Under the pieces are notes generated by a model. The model saw nothing but the letters and a program-made list of their open reading frames with translations, was not told the origin of the DNA and did no database searches. Source: JAYTXL01 sp043742955 (GTDB taxonomy: Bacteria; Verrucomicrobiota; Verrucomicrobiia; Limisphaerales; JAYTXL01). From it: 48,898 nt of DNA. Numbering within the stretch: the first letter of the stretch is position 1; every line of letters begins with the position of its first letter. The position numbers were made by a program, and so were the translations under genes. Positions 14,981-22,829 of the stretch are shown in pieces. Where the stretch lies: positions 1-48,898 of the forward strand of contig JAYTXL010000005.1 in NCBI GenBank assembly GCA_043742955.1. Reading direction: 5' to 3'.

Positions 14981-15644
14981 AAACCTTCGTCACTGCTTTT
15001 CCTCCCCACGCGGCGTGCAGGCCGCACTCGCGCTTGTCGTCCGCCTTGGCCGGGTCGAAATAGTCCCATTCATTCGGCAGCGCGTGCTGCTTCAGGTAGG
15101 CTTCCATCTCAGCGTCGCTCCAATGAAACAAGGGGCTGACCTTCAACGAGCCGAAATTGCCGTCGGGTGAAACGATGTCGAGACCGGCCCGGTTCGGATT
15201 TTGAACCTTGCGCAAGGCGGTCAGCCAGACGGTCGGCGCCAGCTCCTGCATTCCGCGCTGGAACGGCTCCAGCTTCATCACGGTGCTGAAGGCCTTGATG
15301 CGCTCCTCATTTTCCGGCGTCGGCTCCGGCATGCCCCCGTGCACGGTGTCGTAATGCGCGGCCGTGAGCCTGGGGACATAGGCCTTGAGGTTCAGACCCA
15401 GCCGCGCGCGGAGTTGCTCCCCATGCTGATAGGTGGCCGGACGGTTGTAACCGTGGTCCACCCACAACACGGGAATATCCGGTTGCACCTGCGTGACGAG
15501 GTGGAGCAGCACCGCCTCATAAGGCCGGAAATTGGTGGAGACCACGGCGCGTCCATTCGCTTGCGCGATGGCCCACCTGACGATCTCGAGCGCCGGCTGG
15601 TGGCGCAGGTGCGCGTTGGCTTGGATGATTTGTTCGGGAGTCAT
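14979..15644 (-). CDS. cysH: Phosphoadenosine phosphosulfate reductase-like protein
   Basis: 221 residues. Reduces activated sulfate to sulfite using thioredoxin or glutaredoxin. Family blocks: VVSTNFRPYEAVLLHLVTQ (nucleotide-binding loop), VLWVDHGYNRPATYQHGEQL, WLTALRKVQNPNR, VSPLFHWSDAEMEAYLKQH, and the C-terminal KRECGLH with the catalytic Cys207. The paired cysteines that bind [4Fe-4S] in APS reductases are absent, since ECGLH holds the only cysteine. The protein therefore looks like a PAPS-type reductase, which would need an APS kinase (CysC); none is in the window. It follows the DUF2061 gene by 21 bp and continues into the GxxExxY remnant. Confidence 0.9.
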   Translation of the reverse strand: MTPEQIIQANAHLRHQPALEIVRWAIAQANGRAVVSTNFRPYEAVLLHLVTQVQPDIPVLWVDHGYNRPATYQHGEQLRARLGLNLKAYVPRLTAAHYDTVHGGMPEPTPENEERIKAFSTVMKLEPFQRGMQELAPTVWLTALRKVQNPNRAGLDIVSPDGNFGSLKVSPLFHWSDAEMEAYLKQHALPNEWDYFDPAKADDKRECGLHAAWGGKAVTKV

Positions 15645-15665
15645 GATTGAAATGCAGGGGCCGGG

Positions 15666-15896
15666 TTAGATATCAAAATCGGCCTTCTCTTTGACCCGGC
15701 CAAAATCGAGCCGGTTCCAGATGCGCTCATGGACGTAATACAGAAATATTTTGGTGAACAGCTCGACGAACCCGATGCTCAACGCCCATTTCATCTCGCC
15801 CGTGATCAGCCATGAGATCAGAATGGTGTCGAGCGTGCCCGTGACCCGCCACGAAATCGCTTTGACGATACTGCGCTGAGGTTTGTCTTGGGGCAT
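15666..15896 (-). CDS. DUF2061 small membrane protein
   Basis: 76 residues with the DUF2061 pattern: RSIVKAISWRVTGTLDTILISWLITGEMKWALSIGFVELFTKIFLYYVHERIWNR shows two transmembrane segments (about 17-32 and 38-55) and the conserved K..SWR..GT and Y..HER.W motifs. Function is not established. Such genes are often found next to sulfate assimilation genes, and this one lies between cysI (41 bp upstream) and cysH (21 bp downstream) in the same direction, so a role linked to sulfate or sulfite handling at the membrane is plausible but unproven. Confidence 0.85.
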   Translation of the reverse strand: MPQDKPQRSIVKAISWRVTGTLDTILISWLITGEMKWALSIGFVELFTKIFLYYVHERIWNRLDFGRVKEKADFDI

Positions 15897-15937
15897 GGCA
15901 GGAGCGGGTTGGCGGTGCGATTCGTTTCCATTACCGC

Positions 15938-17620
15938 TCAGGCGGTGATGACCAACTCCTTTAGAAACACCCGGTCACACCAGTCGCCGAAGCGTTCGCC
16001 CGCGAGGCGCTCACCCGCAAATCGCACCAGCAACGGCCGAAATTCGGTCTCAACGTCGGTTTCCTTCATGACGTCCTTCCAGATTTTGTTGAGACGCGTG
16101 CCGGCGGCATTGCCGCCCAGCCAGACCTGATACCGGCCCGGTGCCTTGCCCACAAAGGCCACCTCCGCCGTGTAGGGGCGGGCGCAGCCATTCGGACAAC
16201 CGGTCGAGCGAATGATGATTTCCTCGCCTGCCAGTCCGACTTCCGCGCAGAGTTTTTCGAGGCGATCCATGAGGCCAGGCAGCATGCGCTCGGACTCCGC
16301 CAACGCCAGGCCGCACGTGGGCAAGGCCGGGCAGGCCAGCGAGGCGGCATGCAGCACCCCCGCTTGATTCTCGGTTTTCACTCCGTGCTCGGCCAGGACG
16401 GCCGCAAGCGCCCCCTTGTCGGTGTCGCGGATGTTCGCCAGGATCACGTTTTGGTTCGCGCTCAGGCGGAATTCGGTGTTTGAAAACTGCTCCGCGACGC
16501 GGCGTAGCGCGGTCTTTTGACGCACCCCGCCGAAGTCCTTGACACGGCCGGTCTCGACGAAAAGGGTGACAAACCAGGTTCCATCGAGTGCCTGATGCCA
16601 GCCATAAGTGTCACCGGTGGTCGTAAACTTGTAATCCCGGATTGGGCCCAGCTTGGTCCCCGCACGTTTCTCGATTTCAGCTCGAATCCAATCCACGCCA
16701 CGCTCGGCCACGACGTACTTGAGCCGCGCGTGTTTGCGATCGGTGCGGTCGCCAAAGTCGCGATGGATGGTCAACACCGCTTTGGCTACCGCTTCCAGGT
16801 GCTCGGGTTGAAAAAAACCCAGGACATCGGCGAGCCGGGGATAGGTCACCTCGTTGCCATGGCTCCGGCCCATGCCACCACCGACCGCGAGATTGTAGCC
16901 AACCCGATGGCCATTCTCCACGATGGCGATGAAGCCGAGGTCGTTGGTGAAGACATCCATGTCATTCACCGGCGGCAGGACAAAGGCGGTTTTAAATTTG
17001 CGGGGCAAATAGGTCTGGCCGTAGAGCGGGTCCACGAAATCCTTGTTCGCCGCGTCGTCGAGGTTCAGTTGCACCCCGTCAATCCAAATGGAATGATAGG
17101 CCTTGGTCTGCGGTGCCAGCGCCGCCACCACGCGATGGCAATCCGCCAGCATCTCCGCGCGCGCCACCGTTTGGGTCGGGGTTGGGGAGGCAGTAACGTT
17201 GCGATTAACATCCCCGCAGGCGGCCAGCGTGGAGAGCAGACAATCGTTGATTTTCTTCACCACCGGCCCCAGACCCGACATCACCACCCCATGAAACTGG
17301 ATGCTTTGCCGCGTCGTAATTCGCAGCGTGTTGTTGGCATGCGTGGAAGCAAGATCATCAAAGGCAATCCACTGCGACGCACTCATCACGCCCCCTGGAA
17401 TACGGCTGCGGATCATCATGATAAATTTCTTCTGGGTCTTGCGCAGGTCGCGATCGTCCTGCTGATAGATGCCATGAAACTTGGTGAACTGCTGGTCATC
17501 CGCGGAAAATTGATCGGCGCCAGAACCCATCGTGGCGGCAATGTTGCCCGCCAAAGTCGGAATGGCCGCCTTGATAATTTCGTTGTACGTCAACTTGATC
17601 GGCGCTTCATTTGCAATCAT
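15938..17620 (-). CDS. cysI: Assimilatory sulfite reductase hemoprotein
   Basis: 560 residues from the ATG at 17620; the longer open frame upstream runs through the promoter and is not likely translated. Reduces sulfite to sulfide with six electrons. The siroheme/[4Fe-4S] ligands are present as Cys430 and Cys436 (ACPALPTCGLALAE) and Cys475 and Cys479 (TGCPNGCARPY). Two ferredoxin-like nitrite/sulfite reductase half-domains flank a repeated core (MMIRSRIPGG, TTRQSIQFHGV; later VGYNLAVGGGMGRSHGN). No flavoprotein CysJ is adjacent, so the electron donor may be ferredoxin or a distant partner. First gene of the leftward cys operon, driven by a good promoter at 17643-17671, and divergent from a cysteine desulfurase. 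Confidence 0.93.
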   Translation of the reverse strand: MIANEAPIKLTYNEIIKAAIPTLAGNIAATMGSGADQFSADDQQFTKFHGIYQQDDRDLRKTQKKFIMMIRSRIPGGVMSASQWIAFDDLASTHANNTLRITTRQSIQFHGVVMSGLGPVVKKINDCLLSTLAACGDVNRNVTASPTPTQTVARAEMLADCHRVVAALAPQTKAYHSIWIDGVQLNLDDAANKDFVDPLYGQTYLPRKFKTAFVLPPVNDMDVFTNDLGFIAIVENGHRVGYNLAVGGGMGRSHGNEVTYPRLADVLGFFQPEHLEAVAKAVLTIHRDFGDRTDRKHARLKYVVAERGVDWIRAEIEKRAGTKLGPIRDYKFTTTGDTYGWHQALDGTWFVTLFVETGRVKDFGGVRQKTALRRVAEQFSNTEFRLSANQNVILANIRDTDKGALAAVLAEHGVKTENQAGVLHAASLACPALPTCGLALAESERMLPGLMDRLEKLCAEVGLAGEEIIIRSTGCPNGCARPYTAEVAFVGKAPGRYQVWLGGNAAGTRLNKIWKDVMKETDVETEFRPLLVRFAGERLAGERFGDWCDRVFLKELVITA

Positions 17621-17642
17621 AAGTGTTTTAGTTAACTTACGT

Positions 17643-17671
17643 ATGTTACCAGTGAGGCAACTGCGTGTCAA
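17643..17671 (-). promoter_or_regulatory. Promoter of the cys operon
   Basis: On the minus strand: TTGACA (17666-17671), exactly 17 bp, TAACAT (17643-17648), 22 bp before the cysI ATG. A palindromic stretch GTTAAC-TTACGTAtGTTAC (17631-17648) overlaps the -10 and could be an operator; the regulator is unknown. Confidence 0.7.
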
Positions 17672-17820
17672 CAGCCTTGCCCAATCTTCAACCATAATTA
17701 AATCAAAAAACTCATTTCTTTCGCTGGTTTCGGGTTATAAAGTCGAGGGCGTTTCGGGTCGTGTGGTCGGGGTTGAACCAACCCACGCGGCTCGTTCGGT
17801 CGTCAGTCCAATTTGCCAGT

Positions 17821-19092
17821 ATGAGTCAGCCGCCGATTTACTATTTCGACAACAACGCGACCACCCGGGTTGCTCCCCAAGTTGTTGCGGCCATGGCCCC
17901 GTTCTTTGGTGAATACTGGGGAAATGCCTCCAGTGCCTATAAATTCGGCGCCCAGGTCAAGCAGCACCTGGATGCCGCCCGGGAAAAAGTCGCCGCCCTC
18001 ATCAACGCCGACCCGGATGAAATTGTCTTCACCAGTTGCGGCACAGAAAGCAACAACTCCGCGATTCACAGCGCGCTGAGCCTCAACCCTGCCAAACGGC
18101 ACATCGTCACCACGGCCGTCGAGCACTCGGCGAACATCAACTACGGTGAATTCCTGACGCGGCGCGGCTACGAGGTCACTTACTTGCCAGTGGAATCCGA
18201 TGGCTCACTGGACCTGCATCTCCTCGACAAAGCCGTGCGACCCGACACCGCGATTGTTTCGATCATGTGGGCCAACAACGAGACCGGCGTGATTTTCCCC
18301 ATTGAGGAGATCGCCGCCATCTGTCGCAGCAAAGGGGTGCCCTGCCACACCGACGCCGTGCAGACGCCGGGCAAGATCAAAATCGATGTCAAAGCCACCG
18401 GCGTGGATTTCCTCTCGCTCTCGGCCCACAAATTACATGCGCCCAAAGGCATCGGCATGCTCTACGTGAAGCGCCAAACCAAGTTTCAGCCCTACCTCAT
18501 CGGTGGGCACCAGGAAAATGGCCGGCGCGGGGGCACGGAAAATGTTCCTTACATCGTTGGCCTGGGGGTCGCGGCCGAGCTGGCGATGTCCACGATCGAT
18601 GAGGAAAACACCCGCGTCCGCGCCCTGCGCGACCGCCTGGAGGGCACGATTCTCCGCACCATCCCGAACACCGTCCGCAATGGAGCCCGGGAACCTCGCC
18701 TGCCCAATACCGCGAACATCGCGTTTGATTTTGTCGAAGCAGAGGGCACGCTGATGCTGCTGGATCAGGCGGGCATTTGTGCGTCGAGCGGTTCCGCCTG
18801 CACCACCGGCTCCCTCAAACCGTCGCACGTCCTTTCCGCGATGGGCCTCAACCCGCGGCGCGCGCGGGGCTCGGTTCGATTCAGCCTCGGCATCTACACG
18901 ACAACCGAGGAAGTCGATTATCTGCTGGCAAAGCTTCCTCCGATCATCGCCCGGCTGCGCTCCCTGGCAGCGCCGAATCCCGTGTCAGGCGAGCCGAACC
19001 GATCCGGGCTCGAAACCAGCCACGGGAAACCGGTCCAGCAGCCTTTGGCCGGCACTCTAAAAGGAAAGAATAATGAGTCGATTCTGGCTTGA
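17821..19092 (+). CDS. Cysteine desulfurase (NifS/IscS family)
   Basis: 423 residues. PLP enzyme that converts cysteine to alanine and a persulfide for Fe-S cluster or thio-cofactor assembly. Start at ATG 17821 (MSQPPIYYFDNNATT) fits the family; the open frame upstream does not. PLP lysine is Lys204 in LSAHKLHAPKG; the aldimine-region motifs TSCGTESNN and HTDAVQTPGK are present; catalytic Cys327 lies in ASSGSACTTGS, a long, flexible NifS-type loop. The C-terminal 35 residues after the fold are low-complexity. Divergent from cysI, linking sulfide production with sulfur delivery; no iscU or nifU follows, so its acceptor is unknown. Confidence 0.93.
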   Translation: MSQPPIYYFDNNATTRVAPQVVAAMAPFFGEYWGNASSAYKFGAQVKQHLDAAREKVAALINADPDEIVFTSCGTESNNSAIHSALSLNPAKRHIVTTAVEHSANINYGEFLTRRGYEVTYLPVESDGSLDLHLLDKAVRPDTAIVSIMWANNETGVIFPIEEIAAICRSKGVPCHTDAVQTPGKIKIDVKATGVDFLSLSAHKLHAPKGIGMLYVKRQTKFQPYLIGGHQENGRRGGTENVPYIVGLGVAAELAMSTIDEENTRVRALRDRLEGTILRTIPNTVRNGAREPRLPNTANIAFDFVEAEGTLMLLDQAGICASSGSACTTGSLKPSHVLSAMGLNPRRARGSVRFSLGIYTTTEEVDYLLAKLPPIIARLRSLAAPNPVSGEPNRSGLETSHGKPVQQPLAGTLKGKNNESILA

Positions 19093-19251
19093 GCCGCCCA
19101 CGGAATTGCCCATTTTCTTTTGTAACTCCGGGGGCCAGTTCAACGTCTCACTTCCTGTGAGTCATTGCTTGTTGCCGCGCGGGGGATTCGCCTCCGTAAT
19201 CCTGAGCCCGGGGCGGTGTTTACACGACGTCAGCCAGAACCCATCCGGTTT

Positions 19252-20574
19252 ATGAAAGTGCTTCTTGCCATCTTGGTGGCTGCGGGGGTGGGTTTCGCCG
19301 CCGCCTATGTTTACGTTTCGAACCAGCAAGCCAATCGGGCCAGGAGGGAACAGGCGGAGTTGGAAGGCAAATGGCAATCCGAACGGGAGCAACTGGAAAA
19401 GGATCTGAAATCAGCCCGGAACCGGGCCCCAAAAATCGAGCAAATCCAGACCACGGTGGAAGTGCCAGTCGTGCTCAAGGCCACGCCCAAGGAGATTCTC
19501 GACCGGTTGGTAAAGCTCAAGCCGGCTGCCGGCAACGCGCGCTATCAAAGCATCCGCCAGATCGTGCATCAATTGGAAAATCTGGCCGACCTGGGACCAG
19601 AATCGCTCTCCCACATTCGCGCTTTCCTCCAATTGAGCCAGGACATCTCCTATGAACGGGAACGCGAAGAGGAAAACTCAAACCGGGGCGACGCCCCCCC
19701 CGGCCCCGGAACCGGGAGCGATGCGCGGGGTGGCGACCGGGGGCGTCCAGGCGGCGGCCCCCGCGAGGGCGGCAACAATGGCCTGCCGCGCACTGAAAAT
19801 TACTACCCTTTTTCGCTCCGGCTCGGCTTGTTCAATGTCCTCAAGGAAATTGGGGGTAACGAGGCCGAAGTCATCCTCGCCGAGGCCTTGGGCACCACCG
19901 GCCGGGGCGTGGAAGTGGCCACGCTGACCGATCTGTTGGAACAACTGGCGCCCAACAAATACCGCGATCTGGCGCTTTCCGCCGCCAAGGAACTTTTGTC
20001 ATCACCGTTGAAGGTGGCCAATCCATCCCGCTTGGACGAGGCTTCGCAATCCTATCTCTACGCGGTGCTGGCGAAATACCAGGACGCCTCGTTCGCCCCC
20101 ACCGCCCAAACATTGCTGGTCAGCGCGGCGGGGCACATCGACCGCGGTGCCCTCAATTATTTGACCACCATGCTCAAGGAACAGTCGCTGCCTGCCCTGT
20201 ATCAGGCGTACAAGGACTCCCGCGTGACCAACCTGTTTGAAAAGGCCCGCGTCCTCAGTTCGGTCATGAATTATGCCGGCCCGAACCCGACCGCCAATGA
20301 TCTGTTCAAGGAAGTCATCGGCAATGAGTCCGCCGGTCCGGGGCGGTTCTTCATCATTGGTCAACTGGACAATGGCATCCTCACCCCGCAAGTCATCCAA
20401 GCCCGTATTCCCCTGCTCCAATCCATCAAGCCAACCCTGCAAGACGAACGCATCCAAGCTTACGTGGATCGCACCATCCAGAATCTACAGAACAAATTGA
20501 ACCCGGAAAATGCCGTGGCCGGCGGGGAAGGCCGTCGCGGTGAACGTCGCGGTCCGCCCCGGCCGGGACGCTAG
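19252..20574 (+). CDS. Membrane-anchored helical-repeat protein, paralogue 1 (unknown function)
   Basis: 440 residues, not recognised as a named family. An N-terminal signal anchor (VLLAILVAAGVGFAAAYVYV, residues 3-22) is followed by a charged coiled coil (about 25-65), then the conserved KEILDRLVKLKPA and SIRQIVHQLENLADLG segments. Next comes a Gly/Pro/Arg-rich linker (about 145-180), then an alpha-solenoid-like region with HEAT-style helical pairs (LRLGLFNVLKEIGGNEAEVILAEAL, TDLLEQLAPNKYRDLALSAAKELL, SLPALYQAYKDS). The tail is again Gly/Arg-rich. Predicted topology: anchored in the inner membrane with the bulk in the periplasm. Arranged in tandem with a close paralogue 82 bp downstream. The start at 19252 gives the Lys-initiated signal anchor seen also in the paralogue. 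Confidence 0.8.
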   Translation: MKVLLAILVAAGVGFAAAYVYVSNQQANRARREQAELEGKWQSEREQLEKDLKSARNRAPKIEQIQTTVEVPVVLKATPKEILDRLVKLKPAAGNARYQSIRQIVHQLENLADLGPESLSHIRAFLQLSQDISYEREREEENSNRGDAPPGPGTGSDARGGDRGRPGGGPREGGNNGLPRTENYYPFSLRLGLFNVLKEIGGNEAEVILAEALGTTGRGVEVATLTDLLEQLAPNKYRDLALSAAKELLSSPLKVANPSRLDEASQSYLYAVLAKYQDASFAPTAQTLLVSAAGHIDRGALNYLTTMLKEQSLPALYQAYKDSRVTNLFEKARVLSSVMNYAGPNPTANDLFKEVIGNESAGPGRFFIIGQLDNGILTPQVIQARIPLLQSIKPTLQDERIQAYVDRTIQNLQNKLNPENAVAGGEGRRGERRGPPRPGR

Positions 20575-20656
20575 ACCTCAATCTACTCAGGAACTTTTTA
20601 ACGGTCCGCAACTTTACCGGACTGGTGGTGATACAACTACGTCCGAACCAATCCTT

Positions 20657-22021
20657 ATGAAAACCTTGATTGCCTTGCTTGTCTCCGTCGGCGTCGGCTT
20701 TGGCGCCGCCTATCTCTATGTATCCAACCAGAAAGACGCACAATTCAAGAGGTATCGCACCGAAATGGAAGGCAAATCGCAGGTCGAACGCGAAAAAGCG
20801 GAAAAGGAGTTAAAACTCTCCCGGAACCGCGCCCCCAAAATAGAGCAGGTGCAGACCACCGTGGAGGTGCCGGTCGCCATAAAATCCTCACCCAAGGAAA
20901 TTCTGGAACGATTGGTCAAACTCAAACCCGCGGCGGCGGCGGCGCGATCCCAATCGATTCGCCAGATTGTGCATCAGTTGGAAAATCTTGCTGATCTCGG
21001 GGCGGAGTCGGTCCCCACCATCCGCAGTTTCCTGACGATGAATCAGGACGTGGAATATGAGCGGGCCAGCGAAGGAACCAACAGCGGCGGCGCCAACATT
21101 TCGATCACTGGCGGCCGGGGGGGCCGGGGGGGCGGTTTCGGCGGTTTCGGCGGAGGTGGACCGGGGGGGGCGGGAGGCGGCTTTGGCGGACCAGCACCGT
21201 TTCAAAATGCCTTGCCGCAAACGGACTTTCTTTACCCGCCCTCGCTTCGACTCGGTCTCATCAGCACGTTGCGGGAAATTGGCGGTGAACCAGCCGAGCA
21301 GGCGCTCGCTGAAGTGTTGAGCAGCACGGGCCGGGGCGTAGAAGTGGGCACCGTGGCCAAACTCCTGGAAGAAATGGCCCCCAACAAATACCGCGACCTC
21401 GCCATCACCGCCGCGAAAGATTTGCTCACGAACCCACCGAATATTTCCGATCCCAGCCGGCTGGACCAAATGTCCAAGAGCTACCTCTATGCAGTGTTGA
21501 CCACTTATAACGACACCTCTTTTGCCGCCACAGCCCAGGCCCAGATGGTCAGTGCCGAAGGGCGGATTGACCAGAGCGCGCTCAGCTACCTCACCAGCAC
21601 GCTGAAGGAGCAAGCCATGCCTGCGCTTTACCAAGCCTACAAAGACCCACGCATCACCAATCAATGGGAAAAAGCCTCGGTTGTCTCCTCTGCCCTTAAC
21701 TATGCCGGCACCAACCCTCAGTCCAATGAAATGTTCAAGGATGTGATGAGCAACGAACAAAACGGCTTCGGTCGCTTCGGAGCCGTGTTGAGTTTGGTGG
21801 GCGGCAACTTCGGTCCAATCCAACGTGAATCGCCCACCGATCCCAATGTCATTCGCGCCCGCATGAGTTTGCTGAACTCGGTTGAGGTCACCGATGAACG
21901 CCTGGGCGGAGTCGTCGAACAAACCAAGAAGAATCTGCAAAACCTGCTCGATGGCAAACCGGTGGAAAATGCCTTTGGCGGATTTGGCGGCGGACGTCGC
22001 GGCGGCCCACCGGGGAATTAA
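20657..22021 (+). CDS. Membrane-anchored helical-repeat protein, paralogue 2 (unknown function)
   Basis: 454 residues, clearly homologous end to end with the preceding gene: the same anchor (LIALLVSVGVGFGAAYLYVSNQ), the near-identical NRAPKIEQVQTTVEVPV block, SIRQIVHQLENLADLG, TGRGVEVGTVAKLLEEMAPNKYRDLAITAAKDLL and SYLTSTLKEQAMPALYQAYKDP. It differs in the linker, which here is a long Gly/Phe tract (about 155-185), and in the distal helices. The tail repeats FGGFGGGRRGG. The best-conserved parts are the anchor-proximal segment and the solenoid core, suggesting a shared partner. Function unknown; a scaffold or assembly role is possible by analogy with other HEAT-like proteins but is inference only. 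Confidence 0.8.
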   Translation: MKTLIALLVSVGVGFGAAYLYVSNQKDAQFKRYRTEMEGKSQVEREKAEKELKLSRNRAPKIEQVQTTVEVPVAIKSSPKEILERLVKLKPAAAAARSQSIRQIVHQLENLADLGAESVPTIRSFLTMNQDVEYERASEGTNSGGANISITGGRGGRGGGFGGFGGGGPGGAGGGFGGPAPFQNALPQTDFLYPPSLRLGLISTLREIGGEPAEQALAEVLSSTGRGVEVGTVAKLLEEMAPNKYRDLAITAAKDLLTNPPNISDPSRLDQMSKSYLYAVLTTYNDTSFAATAQAQMVSAEGRIDQSALSYLTSTLKEQAMPALYQAYKDPRITNQWEKASVVSSALNYAGTNPQSNEMFKDVMSNEQNGFGRFGAVLSLVGGNFGPIQRESPTDPNVIRARMSLLNSVEVTDERLGGVVEQTKKNLQNLLDGKPVENAFGGFGGGRRGGPPGN

Positions 22022-22331
22022 TAAACCAGCACCAGCGCCGCCGCTTGTTCCACCGCTTTCACCACGTCCTCGAAATTCATTTCTTTCGAACCTGCCGCTT
22101 GGCTGCCTTTCGAGTCCCTCGCGGATGGCGGCGCAGCAGCGCACGCAGTCCAAAACGCTGCCCCGCAGTCCAAAGAACGTGCTGGCACCGCCAGGTTTTG
22201 GACTGCTCCGGCGCTTTTCGGCGAGGGGTGGTTGTTCCCGCAAGGTGGCGTTGGAGTGATGGCCAAAAAAGGTGTCAAAATCGGGGCGCAGCGGTCCGGT
22301 TTCTAATTTTGGAAAGCGTTCTAAAACTCGT
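22022..22331. repeat. Intergenic region with GCAGTCCAAA direct and inverted repeats
   Basis: 310 bp between convergent genes, no credible ORF. The word GCAGTCCAAA occurs twice (22145-22154 and 22165-22174) and its inverse GTTTTGGACTGC at 22195-22206, so the stretch can fold into a stem with a GC-rich loop. It may be part of an interspersed repeat and may serve as a bidirectional terminator. Confidence 0.5.
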
Positions 22332-22829
22332 TCAGAGCAGCCGCTCCATGTACACGACATCGAGCCATCGATTAAACTTGAACCCGGTCTGTTTGAAATG
22401 GCCGACCTTTTCAAAACCAAAGGCTGCATGGAGCCGGATGCTCGCCGCGTTCTCCGCGTCAATGGCGGCAATGATCGCGTGCAACCCCTTCGCCTGCGCC
22501 CCCGCAATCAACGGCGGCAACAGCAATTTTCCAAGGCCTTTCCCGCGCATGTCCGCCGCGACATAGACCGAATTCTCCGCCGTAAACCGGTAGCCGATTC
22601 GGGCGTGAAAGGGATTGAGCGCACTCCAACCCACCACACGACCGGTATCGTCCACCGCGACGAAGACCGGATAACCCTCGCGCGTCCGCTCCTCAAACCA
22701 GGCCGTCCGCTGCTCCAACGTCCGCGGTTCGTAGTCGTACGTCGCCGTCGTGTGTAAGACGGCGTCATTGTAAATCTCCAGGATGCCGGGTAAATCAGCA
22801 GCGGTAGCCGGGCGAATAGGTGCGCTCAT
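22332..22829 (-). CDS. GNAT N-acetyltransferase, phosphinothricin/methionine-sulfone acetyltransferase type
   Basis: 165 residues. IRPATAADLPGILEIYNDAVLHTTATYDYEP is the typical N-terminus of the Pat/MddA subfamily, which acetylates phosphinothricin, methionine sulfone/sulfoximine or related amino acids. The acetyl-CoA loop is in MRGKGLGKLLLPPLI, followed by GLHAIIAAIDAENAASIRLHAAFGFEKVGHF. Its ATG overlaps the stop of the upstream spermidine synthase-like gene (ATGA), so the two are translationally coupled. Substrate cannot be read from sequence. Family call is firm, resistance function is not implied. Confidence 0.88.
   Translation of the reverse strand: MSAPIRPATAADLPGILEIYNDAVLHTTATYDYEPRTLEQRTAWFEERTREGYPVFVAVDDTGRVVGWSALNPFHARIGYRFTAENSVYVAADMRGKGLGKLLLPPLIAGAQAKGLHAIIAAIDAENAASIRLHAAFGFEKVGHFKQTGFKFNRWLDVVYMERLL

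Noticed and set aside
16517..17635. Long plus-strand frame opposite cysI
   Set aside because: Shadow; the minus strand carries the sulfite reductase cysteines and a good promoter.
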